Positions 53,725 to 63,789 of a DNA stretch of 64,000 nt are shown here, in pieces. The stretch covers positions 4,309,046 through 4,373,045 of the forward strand of contig NZ_CP049056.1 of the NCBI RefSeq assembly GCF_011044155.1, read 5' to 3'. The DNA is from Pikeienuella piscinae (GTDB lineage: Bacteria > Pseudomonadota > Alphaproteobacteria > Rhodobacterales > Rhodobacteraceae). Both the position numbers and the translations under genes were made by a program. Positions within the stretch are counted from its first letter, which is position 1. Each line of letters begins with the position of its first letter. The notes beneath the pieces were generated by a model, which was not told the DNA's origin, made no database searches, and saw nothing but the letters and a program-made list of their open reading frames with translations.

Positions 53725-54623
53725 TATTGCGCCGCACGGAGCAGGGCGAGTTCGGCGAGAACGAAATCGCGGAACGCCAGGACGCGGCGCGAGCGACGCA
53801 ATTCGTCAGCGTAGGCTATGTAAATGGTGAAGGTCGGGCTCACGAGGTCGCCGCCGACGCGCACCAGGTCGGTGTTGAGGGCGGACAGATAATCCGGCAG
53901 CGGCGCGATGCCGATCCCGGTTTCCGCCGCCTGCATCACGGCAAAGTAATTGTTAACGCTCAGGTCGCTCTTGTGCTCGATTTCGGTGGTCTGCGCCAAC
54001 CAGTCGGTGACCGCCGGCGGCAGGGGCGATTTCTGGTCGGCGCGGTAGGAGATCAGCCGGTGATTGCGGAACTCCGCGGCCGACTGCGGCGCGCCAAAGC
54101 GTTCGATATAGCCGCGCGAGGCGTAGAACCGGATCGCCGCCTCGGTCAGCGGCCGGCGGATCAGTTCGGCCTGTTCCGGTTCGCGCAGCATGAGCGCGAC
54201 ATCCGCCTCGCGCATCGGCAGGTCGAGCACCTGCTCGGTCAGCACGAGATCGATGGAGATGTCGGGATAGGCGGTGAAGAAGCGGTCAAGCCGGGGCGCC
54301 AGCCAGAGCGAACCGAGCCCGTGCGTGGTCGAGACCCGCAATTCGCCGCCGTCGCCGTCCTTCGCGTCGCGGATTCGCGCCGCCGCGAGGTTGAGCCGCG
54401 CCGACATGTCGCGCGCCGCGCCGAAGAGCAGTTCGCCCTGTTCGGTCAGGATCAGCCCCCGCGCATGACGATGAAAGAGCGTCGCGCCGAGGCTCTCCTC
54501 CAGCCCCCTGATCTGACGGCTGACCGCGGACTGGCTGAGACGCAGCGCCTCGCCGGCATGCGTCAGGCTGCCGGCCTCGGCGACCGCGAAGAACACGCGG
54601 AGTTTATCCCAGTCGATCGGCAT
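53724..54623 (-). CDS. LysR-family transcriptional regulator
   Basis: The winged HTH at residues 5-62 shows LRVFFAVAEAGSLTHAGEAL, RLSQSAVSRQIRGLEE and LGATLFHRHARGLILTEQG (each given in short pieces here: AVSRQIRGLEE, LFHRH). A periplasmic-binding-protein-like effector domain covers about residues 90-290. Length is 299 residues, standard. The effector is unknown. It is divergent from the secreted-protein gene at 54719, a plausible target. GGGAGAGGGAG before the ATG supports the start. Confidence 0.92.
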   Translation of the reverse strand: MPIDWDKLRVFFAVAEAGSLTHAGEALRLSQSAVSRQIRGLEESLGATLFHRHARGLILTEQGELLFGAARDMSARLNLAAARIRDAKDGDGGELRVSTTHGLGSLWLAPRLDRFFTAYPDISIDLVLTEQVLDLPMREADVALMLREPEQAELIRRPLTEAAIRFYASRGYIERFGAPQSAAEFRNHRLISYRADQKSPLPPAVTDWLAQTTEIEHKSDLSVNNYFAVMQAAETGIGIAPLPDYLSALNTDLVRVGGDLVSPTFTIYIAYADELRRSRRVLAFRDFVLAELALLRAAQ

Positions 54624-54718
54624 GCTGCTCCCTCTCCCTGGCTAGCGGCGCGGCGCCTTTCCCCCGCCGCGCTGCTAGGGTAGACCCTCTATACGCGCAT
54701 GAGCCCGAGGAACAAAGC

Positions 54719-55573
54719 ATGCCGAAGCGCCTCTTCGTCGTTCTTTCTGGTTTTCTGGCCTTTTTTGCGGCCGGGGCCGCTTTCGCCGACCTTCAGGGCG
54801 CCTATCGCGGCGTGGACGCGGCCGAGGGGATGCGGCTGGTTCTTTCAGGCTCTGGCGGCCGGCTTTCGGGCGAAGTGACGAAACCGGGCGGCGCGGGCGC
54901 CACATTCACCGCCGACCGCCTCGAATCCGGGGCGGAGGCGAAGGCCTCTTGGAACGGGCGCAACGCCTGGTTCATCTTCACCGAGGAGCCGCTGGGCGTC
55001 AGCATGGTCGTCATCCCGCTCGGCCCTAACGATGTCGGGATCGTGGCGGAGACCGAAGCGATGCTCTTCGTGCGCGAGGGGGTGGTGCAGCCGCCGCGTC
55101 CTGCGCGCTATGTGCCGCCGCCGGCCGGGCCGGGCGGGACGATCGATCCGCGCGCCTTTATCGAAAGCTATTCCTTCTGGCCGTCCACGAACGTCGCTTA
55201 CGGTTATGGCATGGTGCGCGGGCGCTACCGCACGCTGATCCGCATGCATCCGGTGGTGATGACGGATATCCTCTGGAAGCTCTGCCGCGCCAACAACGCC
55301 TCATCGGCGCTCGCGGACGCGCTGCGCGGCCAGGAAGTGACCTGCAATGACGTTCTGCGGGCCTTCGGGCGGATGGTGCGGCCGGGCGCCTCGATCGAGC
55401 CCTTCAACCGGTTCCGCAAGGATGTCGAGGCGCAGAAGGCGGCGCTGGTCGAAGCGATCGTCTGCTCCGTCGACTACCGGCGCAACTCACCGACCTGCAA
55501 GCGCGCCGGCGCCCGCGTCGCGAAAGCGGCGGTCTCGCTGGAGACGGTGAAGAGCGTGCTGGCGCGGTACTGA
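54719..55573 (+). CDS. secreted protein of unknown function
   Basis: A signal peptide (KRLFVVLSGFLAFFAAGAAFA) with cleavage near residue 22 or 23 precedes an N-terminal beta-rich segment (residues 24-125) with repeated Gly-rich strands. The C-terminal half has a Cys pattern, with Cys in KLCRANN, EVTCND, IVCSVD and SPTCKR. No family was recognised. Length is 284 residues. It is divergent from the LysR gene and converges on the alpha/beta hydrolase with a shared hairpin. Confidence 0.65.
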   Translation: MPKRLFVVLSGFLAFFAAGAAFADLQGAYRGVDAAEGMRLVLSGSGGRLSGEVTKPGGAGATFTADRLESGAEAKASWNGRNAWFIFTEEPLGVSMVVIPLGPNDVGIVAETEAMLFVREGVVQPPRPARYVPPPAGPGGTIDPRAFIESYSFWPSTNVAYGYGMVRGRYRTLIRMHPVVMTDILWKLCRANNASSALADALRGQEVTCNDVLRAFGRMVRPGASIEPFNRFRKDVEAQKAALVEAIVCSVDYRRNSPTCKRAGARVAKAAVSLETVKSVLARY

Positions 55574-55574
55574 A

Positions 55575-55601
55575 CGGCTTCGCGCTTTTCAGGCGAAGCC
55601 G
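55575..55601. terminator. shared bidirectional hairpin between convergent genes
   Basis: CGGCTTCGC (55575-55583) and GCGAAGCCG (55593-55601) are perfect complements with a 9-base loop that contains the TGA of the minus-strand hydrolase. It begins two bases after the plus-strand gene's stop, and TTTT is in the loop on the plus strand. Confidence 0.5.
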
Positions 55602-56530
55602 GCTCTGACCGCCAGCCGGTCGAGCGCCGCCACGACTTCATCCTCCCGCACATGGTGCGGCATATGGCCGATTCCGGGCAGAACAATGAGCGTGGCGTCC
55701 TGTGCGTCCGCCTGAAGCCGGCGCGAATGTATCTCCAGCCCGACAATCGTGTCGGCTTCGCCATGGACGATCTCGATGGGCATGGCGAGTTCGCCATAGC
55801 GCGGGCTGATCCGGGCGAGATTGTCGTTCAGCCGGTCGATATCCTGCGCGTTCCAGCGGAAGGTGTCGGCGCGCAGCGCGAGTTCGACGCCGACATATTC
55901 GACATAGCCCGGCGTCACCGGGTTCGGCGCGAAGACCTCCGCGACGAACTTCCCGGCCCGGTCGCCCCGCACATAGAGCCGCGCGATTCCGCCGACGATG
56001 GGGCTGAGCGGCCCTGCGCCGAGGCTGTAGAGCAACCCGCCATCGCCATCCCAGGGATAGGTGGCGCCGGCGATGATCGCCGCCCCGGCCACCTGGTCGG
56101 GCCTGTCGAGCGCCCATGCGGCCGCGAGCGCGCCGCCCCAGGAATGGCCGGCGATCAGCGCGCGTTCGGCCCCGAGCGCGGTCGCGGCGGCGGCAAAGAG
56201 CCGGGCCTGCGCCTCCGGGTCCGCGCCGTCGATCGCCAGCCTTCCGCTGTAGCCGTGCCCGGGCCGGTCGATCGCGATGACGCGAAACCGGTCTTTCAGC
56301 CGGTCCACCATGGAGAATGTCCAGTCGCGGAGATTGCCGCTGGCGCCGTGGATCAGGACGATGGGCGGGCCGGCGCCCTCATCGACATAGTGGAGCCGGA
56401 CGCCGTTCACTTCGATGAAGTCGCCGATTGGCGGGTGCGCGGTCTCGCTCATTTCCGTTCCCCCCGCGCAGCCGACCAGCGGCAGCGCCGCCGCCGCCCC
56501 GATTCCGGTAATCATCTCGCGTCGCCGCAT
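55589..56530 (-). CDS. alpha/beta-hydrolase lipoprotein
   Basis: An alpha/beta-hydrolase fold with nucleophile Ser130 in AGHSWGGA, HG oxyanion motif HGASGNLRDW, an acidic residue in HGEADTIVG and the catalytic His in GIGHMPHH. The N-terminus (MRRREMITGIGAAAALPLVGC) has a Tat-like basic start and a lipobox with Cys21, so it is probably a membrane-anchored periplasmic hydrolase. Length is 313 residues. Substrate unknown. It converges on the secreted-protein gene. Confidence 0.87.
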   Translation of the reverse strand: MRRREMITGIGAAAALPLVGCAGGTEMSETAHPPIGDFIEVNGVRLHYVDEGAGPPIVLIHGASGNLRDWTFSMVDRLKDRFRVIAIDRPGHGYSGRLAIDGADPEAQARLFAAAATALGAERALIAGHSWGGALAAAWALDRPDQVAGAAIIAGATYPWDGDGGLLYSLGAGPLSPIVGGIARLYVRGDRAGKFVAEVFAPNPVTPGYVEYVGVELALRADTFRWNAQDIDRLNDNLARISPRYGELAMPIEIVHGEADTIVGLEIHSRRLQADAQDATLIVLPGIGHMPHHVREDEVVAALDRLAVRAGFA

Positions 56531-56761
56531 GCGCCGCCCCCCGCCCGAACTGCGTCATCCCGGCGAGAAGCTAGCCCGATGCGGGCGTTCCGGCCAGACT
56601 CGCCCGATTCAACCTCGATTTAACATCGCGTTCCAGACGCCTATATGGCAATGGTGACGCCAATCCTCCGACACCGTCTCCAGACCGGCCGGAGAATTGC
56701 CTTGCGAATATAGGTCAGTTTTGCTTACCTTGATAGCAGCCCGCGACGAGAGGAGACTCCG
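56531..56761. promoter_or_regulatory. divergent promoter region (hydrolase and oxidoreductase)
   Basis: The 231 bp between divergent starts contain AT-rich stretches at 56610-56650 and 56700-56735. AGGAG about ten bases ahead of 56762 is the ribosome-binding site of the oxidoreductase gene. No distinctive operator is seen. Confidence 0.35.
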
Positions 56762-59700
56762 ATGAAGCACGCTGAAGTCAGTCTTGGCGACCGCTACGAC
56801 CTGGAATGCGAGCAGGTGCTTCTCAACGGCACGCAGGCGCTGGTGCGTCTGATGCTGACCCAGAAATGGCGTGACTCCCAGGCCGGTCACAACACCGCGG
56901 GCTATGTCTCCGGCTATCGCGGCTCGCCGCTCGGCGGCGTGGATGCGACCTTTCTCGGCGCGAAGAAGTGGACCGAGCCGGCTGATATTCTTTTCGAGCC
57001 GGCGCTGAATGAGGATTCCGGCGCGACCATGCTCTGGGGCGCGCAGCAGGCGGGGCTGCGCGGCGACGGCACGCATGACGGGGTATTCGGACTCTGGTAC
57101 GGCAAAGGCCCGGGCGTCGATCGCTCCGGCGATGTCTTTCGGCACGCTTCGCTCGCGGGCACGGCGCCGCTTGGCGGGGTTCTCGCTGCGATGGGCGATG
57201 ACCATACCGGGGAATCCTCGACCACGGTCCATCAATCGGATTTCGCCTTCGTCGACGCGCATATGCCGATTCTCGCGCCCGCCGGGGTGCAGGAGATCAT
57301 CGATCTCGGCGTCCACGGTTACGCGCTCAGCCGCTTCGCGTCGCTCTGGGTCGGGGTCAAGTGTCTGAAGGACACCATCGAATCGACCGCGGTGATCGAC
57401 GGGCGCCCGGACCGCGTGCAGGTGACGATCCCGACCGATTTCGAGATGCCGGAAGGCGGGCTGAGCATTCGCCTCGGCGACGACCGCATTCCGCAGGAGG
57501 TGCGGATGCAGCGCTACAAGCGCTGGGCCGCCCACGCCTACGCCCGCGCCAACGGCATCGACAAGCGCGTTCGCGGCAAGAAGGGCGCGAAGATCGGCGT
57601 CGTCTCGGCCGGCAAGAGCTGGCTCGACGTCGCGCACGCGCTCGACCTCCTCGGCATAGACGAGGAGACGGCGGAGCGGATCGGCGTCACCGTCTACAAG
57701 CCGGCGATGATCTATCCGCTCGAGCCCACGGCGCTGAAGGACTGGGCCGAAGGGCTGGAGCTGATCGTCGTGGTCGAGGAGAAGCGGAGCCTGATCGAAA
57801 GCCAGATCAAGGAGCTGCTCTACGATCTTCCGATGCGCCCGCGCGTGGTCGGCAAGCGCGACGAAGCGGACAACGTGCTCTTTCCGGTGGAGATGGGGCT
57901 TAACCCGGTCGATGTCGCGCTGAAGCTCGGCCGTATCCTTTTTGACGAGGGCGTCGCCAGCGAGATCAACACCCGTCGGATCGAGGCGCTCGAGGCGACG
58001 GCGAACTCCGCCAATGTCGAGGCGACGCCGGAGCGCACCCCGTGGTTCTGCGCCGGCTGTCCGCACAATTCGTCGACCAAGCTTCCCGACGGCTCGATCG
58101 GCTTCGCCGGCATCGGCTGCCATTTCATGGCGCAGTGGATGGACCGCGGCGTCTCCGGCTACACCCATATGGGCGGCGAGGGTGTGAACTGGATCGGCGA
58201 GAGCCGGTTCTCGAAGACCAAGCACGCTTTCCAGCAGCTCGGTGACGGCACCTACACCCATTCCGGCCAGCAGGCGATCCGCTCCGCCGTCGCGGCGAAC
58301 GCCAACATCACCTACAAGATCCTCTATAACGACGCGGTGGCGATGACCGGCGGCCAGACGCTTGAGGGCGGGCTCGAGGTTTATCGCATCATCGACGAGG
58401 TGAAGGCCTACGGCGTGAAGAAGCTCGTCGTCGTGTATGACGAGAAGGAGGGGTTCGATCCCTCGAAGGTTCCCGCCGGCGTCGAGACCCGCAAGCGCGA
58501 GGAACTCGACGCGGTGCAGCGCGAGCTGCGCGAGATCGAGGGCGTGACCGCGCTGATCTATGTCCAGACCTGCGCCGCCGAGAAGCGCCGCCGCAGAAAG
58601 CGCGGCAAGTTCCCGGATATCGACAAGCGCGTCTACATCAACCCCGAGGTCTGCGAAGGCTGCGGCGATTGCGGCGTTCAGTCGAACTGCGTCGCCGTCG
58701 CGCCGCTCGACACTGAGTTGGGGCGCAAGCGCCAGATCGACCAGTCCGCCTGCAACAAGGATTTTTCTTGCCTCAAGGGCTTCTGCCCCTCTTTCGTGAC
58801 ACTTCACGGCGCGACGGTGAAGAAGGAGAAAGCGGCCGGGCTCGACCTCCCCGATCTGCCGGAGCCCGTCATTCCCGAGATCGACAAGGTCTGGAACACC
58901 GTGACCACCGGCGTCGGCGGCACCGGCGTCGTCACCATCGGCGCGCTTCTCGGTATGGCCGCGCATGTCGAGGGCAAGGGCGCCGGGGTGATGGAGATGG
59001 CCGGGCTCGCCCAGAAGGGCGGCGCCGTGCAGATTCATTGCCGGATCGCGGAGTCCCCAGCCGACATCACCGCGATTCGCGTCGCCACCGGTGAGGCCGA
59101 TGTGGTGATTGGGGGCGATCTGCTGGTGACGGCGGGGGCCAAGACGCTGGCGCTGATGGCGAACGGGCGCACCGGCGTCGTCTGCAACACTTACGAGATC
59201 AACACCGGAGAGTTCACCCGCGACGGGGGCTTCCGCATCCCGGCGGATCGGCTTCGGCTCGGGCTGGAGGCGCGCGTCGGGGACGAGAACGTCGTCTATC
59301 TCAACGCGACGCGTCTGGCGGAGCGGCTGCTCGGCGATGCGATCTTCTCCAACGTCCTCGTTCTCGGCGCGGCCTGGCAGATGGGCCGCATCCCGCTGGC
59401 GAAAGAGTCCATCCTGAAGGCGATCGAGCTGAACGGCGCGGGCGTCGAGGGCAACAAGGCCGCGTTCGAAATCGGTCGCTGGGCCGTGGTTCACCCGGAA
59501 GAGGCCAAGAAGGCCGTCGCGCCCCGGCAGGTGGCGGCGACAACCTGGGCCGAGAAGATCGACCTTCGCCACCGGCGGTTGATCGCCTGGGGCGGTCGTA
59601 AGTGGGCCGATCGCTGGCTCGCCTCGGTCCGAGCGGCGGAGGCGGCGGAGAAGAAGATCCCCGGCGCCGACGGGTTCGCCGAGGCGGCGGCCTTCGGGCT

Positions 59701-60196
59701 CTTCAAGCTGATGAGCTACAAGGACGAATACGAGGTCGCCCGCCTTCACGCCGAGACGCTGGAAAGCCAGATCGGCGAGCGTTTCGACAATGTGCGAAAG
59801 ATCGAGTTCCACATGGCGCCGCCGATCTTCGGCCGGAAGGACAGCAAGGGCCAGCCGGTCAAGTCTACATTCGGCCCGTGGTTGTTGCCTGTCCTGAAAC
59901 GCCTCGCGAAACTCAAGGGCCTGCGCGGCACCCCGCTCGACGTGTTCGGCTATTCCGCCGAACGCAGAGCCGAGCGCGCGGCGATCGCCGAGCATGAGGC
60001 GCTCCTAGCGGAGCTGGGCGCGAATCTGACGCCGGAAACCCATGCGACGGCGGTGCAGCTCGCAGCGCTGCCGCTTCAGGTGAAGGGCTTCGGCCATATC
60101 AAGGCGGCGAACGCCAAGGCGGCGGCGGCGCGGCGCGCCGAGCTTCTCGCCGAGTTCCACAGCGGCGGCGCGCCGGTGAAGCACGCGGCGGAGTAG
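56762..60196 (+). CDS. fused indolepyruvate:ferredoxin oxidoreductase family protein
   Basis: A single 1144-residue polypeptide joins the IorA-like and IorB-like subunits of 2-oxoacid:ferredoxin oxidoreductases. The N-terminal pyrimidine/TPP part has YVSGYRGSPLGGVDA and EDSGATMLWGAQQ. A TPP-binding segment lies at residues 470-530 (MGGEGVNWIGESRF). The iron-sulfur Cys motif CEGCGDCGVQSNC is at 631-643, with a further CNKDFSCLKGFC. The gamma domain contains TGVGGTGVVTIGALLGMAAH and the C-terminal region is GFGHIKAANAKAAAARRAEL. It decarboxylates arylpyruvates or other 2-oxoacids with electron transfer to ferredoxin. The gene is monocistronic and followed by a small hairpin. Confidence 0.9.
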   Translation: MKHAEVSLGDRYDLECEQVLLNGTQALVRLMLTQKWRDSQAGHNTAGYVSGYRGSPLGGVDATFLGAKKWTEPADILFEPALNEDSGATMLWGAQQAGLRGDGTHDGVFGLWYGKGPGVDRSGDVFRHASLAGTAPLGGVLAAMGDDHTGESSTTVHQSDFAFVDAHMPILAPAGVQEIIDLGVHGYALSRFASLWVGVKCLKDTIESTAVIDGRPDRVQVTIPTDFEMPEGGLSIRLGDDRIPQEVRMQRYKRWAAHAYARANGIDKRVRGKKGAKIGVVSAGKSWLDVAHALDLLGIDEETAERIGVTVYKPAMIYPLEPTALKDWAEGLELIVVVEEKRSLIESQIKELLYDLPMRPRVVGKRDEADNVLFPVEMGLNPVDVALKLGRILFDEGVASEINTRRIEALEATANSANVEATPERTPWFCAGCPHNSSTKLPDGSIGFAGIGCHFMAQWMDRGVSGYTHMGGEGVNWIGESRFSKTKHAFQQLGDGTYTHSGQQAIRSAVAANANITYKILYNDAVAMTGGQTLEGGLEVYRIIDEVKAYGVKKLVVVYDEKEGFDPSKVPAGVETRKREELDAVQRELREIEGVTALIYVQTCAAEKRRRRKRGKFPDIDKRVYINPEVCEGCGDCGVQSNCVAVAPLDTELGRKRQIDQSACNKDFSCLKGFCPSFVTLHGATVKKEKAAGLDLPDLPEPVIPEIDKVWNTVTTGVGGTGVVTIGALLGMAAHVEGKGAGVMEMAGLAQKGGAVQIHCRIAESPADITAIRVATGEADVVIGGDLLVTAGAKTLALMANGRTGVVCNTYEINTGEFTRDGGFRIPADRLRLGLEARVGDENVVYLNATRLAERLLGDAIFSNVLVLGAAWQMGRIPLAKESILKAIELNGAGVEGNKAAFEIGRWAVVHPEEAKKAVAPRQVAATTWAEKIDLRHRRLIAWGGRKWADRWLASVRAAEAAEKKIPGADGFAEAAAFGLFKLMSYKDEYEVARLHAETLESQIGERFDNVRKIEFHMAPPIFGRKDSKGQPVKSTFGPWLLPVLKRLAKLKGLRGTPLDVFGYSAERRAERAAIAEHEALLAELGANLTPETHATAVQLAALPLQVKGFGHIKAANAKAAAARRAELLAEFHSGGAPVKHAAE

Positions 60197-60199
60197 GGC

Positions 60200-60220
60200 G
60201 TCCCGGCGCTGAGCCGGGAC
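60200..60220. terminator. hairpin between convergent oxidoreductase and phoB genes
   Basis: GTCCCGG (60200-60206) and CCGGGAC (60214-60220) are perfect 7-bp arms four bases after the plus-strand stop and 34 bases before the phoB stop. Weak T-content; a shared terminator is plausible. Confidence 0.4.
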
Positions 60221-60253
60221 CTGGCTCCTCCCCAGCCGGTTGATGGCGGCGCG

Positions 60254-60949
60254 TCAGCCCAGATAGGTCTCGTCGAGCGCGTAGCCGGCCGCCCGCACCG
60301 TGCGGATCGGGTCGTTGTCGCCGCGCCGGTTGAGCGCCTTTCTCAGCCGGCCAACATGGACATCGACCGTGCGCGTCTCAACATAGACGTCGCGCCCCCA
60401 TACCATGTCGAGCAGTTGCTCGCGGCTGAAGACCCGGCCGGGCCGGCGGATCAGGCTGTCGAGCAGCCGGAACTCCTTGGGCCCGAGACGCACCTCGCGC
60501 GGGCCGCGATGTACGCGCCGTGTCTCCCGGTCCAGCGTGATGTCGCCGAAGGTCGCCACGTCGCCCGCCAGCATCGGGCGTGCGCGGCGCAGAACAGCCC
60601 TGACCCGCGCCAGAAGCTCGGTCATCGAAAAGGGCTTGGTGAGGTAGTCGTCGGCGCCGGTGTCGAGCCCTCTGATCCGGTCCTCCTCCTCACCCCGCGC
60701 GGTCAGCATGATGATCGGCGTATCGCGCATCTCGGCGCGTCCGCGGACGCGGCGGCATATCTCGATGCCCGAGACACCCGGCAGCATCCAGTCGAGGATC
60801 AGCAGGTCGGGCGCCGCCTCTTCGAGGCTGAGAAGCGCGTCGTCGCCATCGGCGCATAGCCTGACCTGGTAACCTTCCTGCGCGAGGTTGTATTCGAGCA
60901 GCGCTCCGAGCGCCTCCTCGTCCTCGACGACGGTGATATTCGCGCTCAT
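60254..60949 (-). CDS. phoB: phosphate regulon response regulator PhoB
   Basis: An N-terminal receiver domain with Asp53 as phospho-acceptor (LILDWMLPG), Thr/Ala switch region (IIMLTARGEEED) and Lys (YLTKPFS), then an OmpR-type winged HTH (VRLGPKEFRLLDSL, VWGRDVYVETRTVDVHVGRLRKAL). Length is 231 residues. It is the last gene of the pst-phoU-phoB array on the minus strand, 13 bases after phoU. No phoR sensor is in the window. Confidence 0.96.
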   Translation of the reverse strand: MSANITVVEDEEALGALLEYNLAQEGYQVRLCADGDDALLSLEEAAPDLLILDWMLPGVSGIEICRRVRGRAEMRDTPIIMLTARGEEEDRIRGLDTGADDYLTKPFSMTELLARVRAVLRRARPMLAGDVATFGDITLDRETRRVHRGPREVRLGPKEFRLLDSLIRRPGRVFSREQLLDMVWGRDVYVETRTVDVHVGRLRKALNRRGDNDPIRTVRAAGYALDETYLG

Positions 60950-60962
60950 CCGGCCGCCTCCG

Positions 60963-61664
60963 TCACGAACGGGGTTCGAGATCCGACGGGTCGCCCTTCG
61001 GCCGGTCGTCGCCGAGGGGTTCGCCCTTCGCTGTGTAATAGATCATTTCCGCGACATGGGTCGCATGGTCGCCGATCCGTTCCAGATTCTTGGCGATGAA
61101 CAGCAGTTGCGAGCCATGACCGATGGTCCGCGGATCCTCCATCATGTAGGTCACGAGCTCCCGGAACATCGCGTTATAGGCGTCGTCGATCTCCACGTCG
61201 CGCCGCCAGACCGAGATCGCGGCTTCGACATCCGTCTTCGCATAGGCGTCCAGCACCGCCGTCAGCTGCGCCAGCGCCTGCCGGCCCATACGCACGACCG
61301 AGCCGGAAACGCGCATCGGGCTCGTGGTGGAGAGATGCTTGCCGCGCTTGGCGATGTTCTTGGCGAGGTCGCCGATCCGCTCCAGCGTCGTGGAGAGCTT
61401 CATCGCCGAGATGACGAGACGGAGATCCTGCGCCAGCGGCTGGCGCTTGACGATGACCTGCGTCGCCAGGCGCTCAACCTCGAACTCCAGCGCGTCGATG
61501 CGCTTGTCTTTCGTGATCACCTCGTCAGCCAGCGCGGAGTCGCGCTTTTCCACGCTGTCGAGCGCCAGCGCGAGCAGGGTCTCCGCCAGCCCGCCCATTT
61601 CCGAGATGCGCGCGCGCAGTTCAATAAGGTCGTCGTCGAAGGAAGTGACGATATGGCCGCCCAT
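60963..61664 (-). CDS. phoU: phosphate signalling complex protein PhoU
   Basis: Two PhoU helical repeats: the first has SEMGGLAETLLALALDSVEKRD, given here as its core LAETLLALALDSVEKR, and RLVISAMKLSTTLERIGDLAKNIAK (cited as LERIGDLAKNIAK); the second has IGHGSQLLFIAKNLERIGDHATHVAE, whose LERIGDHATHVAE block binds metals. PhoU bridges PstB and PhoR to repress the Pho regulon when phosphate is plentiful. Length is 233 residues. It follows pstB by 11 bases and precedes phoB. Confidence 0.96.
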   Translation of the reverse strand: MGGHIVTSFDDDLIELRARISEMGGLAETLLALALDSVEKRDSALADEVITKDKRIDALEFEVERLATQVIVKRQPLAQDLRLVISAMKLSTTLERIGDLAKNIAKRGKHLSTTSPMRVSGSVVRMGRQALAQLTAVLDAYAKTDVEAAISVWRRDVEIDDAYNAMFRELVTYMMEDPRTIGHGSQLLFIAKNLERIGDHATHVAEMIYYTAKGEPLGDDRPKGDPSDLEPRS

Positions 61665-61675
61665 GTCTTGTCTCC

Positions 61676-62461
61676 TCAGCCGAACCGGCCGGTGATGTAA
61701 TCCTGAGTCCGCTTGTCCTCGGGATTGTGGAAAATCTTTTCGGTCGCGTCGTATTCGACCATCACGCCGAGATGGAAGAACGCCGTCTTCTGACTGACGC
61801 GCGCAGCCTGTTGCATGGAGTGCGTGACGATGACGATGGCGAAAGCGCCGCGCAACTCGTCGATCAGTTCCTCCACGCGGGCCGTCGCGATCGGATCGAG
61901 CGCGGAGCAGGGCTCGTCCATGAGCAGGACCTCCGGCGAGGTGGCGATCGCCCGCGCGATGCAGAGCCGCTGCTGCTGGCCGCCGGAAAGCCCGGTGCCG
62001 GAGGCGTCGAGCCGATCCTTCACCTCATCCCAGATCGCCGCCCGACGCAGCGATGTCTCGACAATTTCGTCCATCTCCGCCCGGCTATCCGCGAGGCCGT
62101 GAATACGCGGCCCATAGGCGACATTGTCGTAGATCGACTTCGGAAACGGATTGGGCTTCTGGAAGACCATGCCGACGCGGGCGCGGAGCTGCACCGGATC
62201 GACGGATTTCGCGTTGATGTCGAACCCGTCCAGCAGGATGTCGCCCGTCACCCGGCAGATGTCGATCGTGTCGTTCATCCGGTTGAGGCAGCGCAGAAAG
62301 GTCGACTTGCCGCAGCCGGAGGGGCCGATGAAGGCGGTGACCGCCTTGTCGTCGATATCCACGCTCACATCCTTGATCGCGTGATTGTCGCCGTAATAGA
62401 CATCGACGCCGGTCGCGGAGACCTTGGTGTCGGCGATCAGGGGCCGGCTATCGTCCTTCAT
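61676..62461 (-). CDS. pstB: phosphate ABC transporter ATP-binding protein PstB
   Basis: The ATPase of the high-affinity PstSCAB transporter. Walker [10 protein letters not shown] is at 46-54, then NDTIDICRV, the Q-loop [20 protein letters not shown] region (cited as [15 protein letters not shown]), signature LSGGQQQR, and [12 protein letters not shown]. The ATG at 62461 is preferred because GGAAGGA is six bases upstream and it gives a normal 261-residue protein; in-frame ATG 62494 and TTG 62515 are possible. Confidence 0.97.
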   Translation of the reverse strand: MKDDSRPLIADTKVSATGVDVYYGDNHAIKDVSVDIDDKAVTAFIGPSGCGKSTFLRCLNRMNDTIDICRVTGDILLDGFDINAKSVDPVQLRARVGMVFQKPNPFPKSIYDNVAYGPRIHGLADSRAEMDEIVETSLRRAAIWDEVKDRLDASGTGLSGGQQQRLCIARAIATSPEVLLMDEPCSALDPIATARVEELIDELRGAFAIVIVTHSMQQAARVSQKTAFFHLGVMVEYDATEKIFHNPEDKRTQDYITGRFG

Positions 62462-62498
62462 ATTCTGTCCTTCCATTTTGTCTCGCGCGGGCATCGGC

Positions 62499-63782
62499 TC
62501 ACCAGCTTCGCTCAAACCGGCGCCTGAGGAACACGGCGATCGCGTTCATGCAGATGAGGAACGTGAGGAGCACGAGGATCGCCGCGGAGGTGCGCGAGAC
62601 GAAGCCGCGTTCCGGGCTGTCGGCCCAGATGAATATTTGTGTCGGCAGGGCGGTCGCGGGCGCCATCACCCCGTCGGGCGCCGCCGTGATGAACGCGTTC
62701 ATCCCGATCAGGAGGAGCGGCGCGGTCTCTCCCAGCGCCTGCGCGAGGCCGATGATCGTACCGGTCAGGATGCCGGGCATGGCGAGCGGCAGAACATGCG
62801 TGAACGCGACCTGATGCCGGGAGGCGCCGATTCCGAGCGCCGCCTCGCGGATCGAGGGCGGCACCGCCTTCAGCGCCGCACGCGTGGCGATGATGATCGT
62901 GGGCAGGGTCATCAGCGCCAGCGTCATGCCGCCGACGAGCGGCGCCGAGCGCGGCATCCCGAACCAGCCCAGGAAAACCGCAAGGGCGAGCAAGCCGAAC
63001 ACGACCGAAGGCACCGCCGCGAGGTTGTTGATGTTGACTTCGATCACGTCGGTGAATCGGTTCCTCGGGGCGAATTCCTCAAGATAGACGCCCGCCGCGA
63101 TACCGGTCGGGAAGGAGATCAGGAAGCAGACGAGCAGCGCGTAGAACGAGCCCCAGATCGCGCCCTTCAGCCCGGCGACCTCCGGAAACCGGCTGTCGGC
63201 GTTGGTCAGGAGCGCGGTGTTGAGCGGTTTCGAGATCAGGCCGGCGGCCTCCAGCGATTCGAAGCGGGCGATGTCGTCATCGTTCAGGCGCCGCTCCGCC
63301 TCCGGCGCGTCGCGATCGACATAGCCCTTGGCGAGCTGGTCGAAAGGGTCGGAGACGGGAACGCGCATCTCGATCGTCTGACCGACGAGCGACGGATCCG
63401 CCAGCGTCATGTCGCGTAGCTGGTACTCGGCCCCCTTGGAGACGATGCCGCGCGCGGCGCGCAGCGATGCGCGATCCTCCAGCTCCGGGAAGAGCGCGGC
63501 GACGGCGTTTCCGACGATGGCGCGGTAATTGCCGCGCTGCGGGTCGTCCGCGTCGACATATTCCGCTGAAATTTCAAAACTCATGCGGACATGCGTCTGG
63601 GTGAAAGCCTGCCAGCCCGTCCCGACGAGCGAGGCGACGAGTGTGAAGAGCATCAACCCCGCGAAGCCGAGCGAGAGGATGCCCGCCAGCTTCAGTCGCC
63701 GGTCGCCGCGGTAGCGCCGTTTCAGCCGTTGAGCGGCGGCGTCGCTCGCCCAGTCGTTCGGTGTGATTTCGGAAATGGCCAT
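62499..63782 (-). CDS. pstA: phosphate ABC transporter permease PstA with DUF3333 domain
   Basis: The C-terminal half is the PstA permease, with the EAA-like loop [23 protein letters not shown] (cited as [18 protein letters not shown]) and six membrane helices. The N-terminal 200 residues carry one helix plus a large periplasmic DUF3333-type domain that is common in alphaproteobacterial PstA. The ATG at 63782 lies after GAGG; GTG 63806 is the other option. Length is 427 residues. It follows pstC with seven bases between stop and start. Confidence 0.95.
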   Translation of the reverse strand: MAISEITPNDWASDAAAQRLKRRYRGDRRLKLAGILSLGFAGLMLFTLVASLVGTGWQAFTQTHVRMSFEISAEYVDADDPQRGNYRAIVGNAVAALFPELEDRASLRAARGIVSKGAEYQLRDMTLADPSLVGQTIEMRVPVSDPFDQLAKGYVDRDAPEAERRLNDDDIARFESLEAAGLISKPLNTALLTNADSRFPEVAGLKGAIWGSFYALLVCFLISFPTGIAAGVYLEEFAPRNRFTDVIEVNINNLAAVPSVVFGLLALAVFLGWFGMPRSAPLVGGMTLALMTLPTIIIATRAALKAVPPSIREAALGIGASRHQVAFTHVLPLAMPGILTGTIIGLAQALGETAPLLLIGMNAFITAAPDGVMAPATALPTQIFIWADSPERGFVSRTSAAILVLLTFLICMNAIAVFLRRRFERSW

Positions 63783-63789
63783 GGCGTCC

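Noticed and set aside
56609..59995. 1128-codon antisense frame opposite the oxidoreductase gene
   Set aside because: It is the shadow of a strongly GC-biased gene, with low-complexity Arg/Asp/Val content and no recognisable domain.
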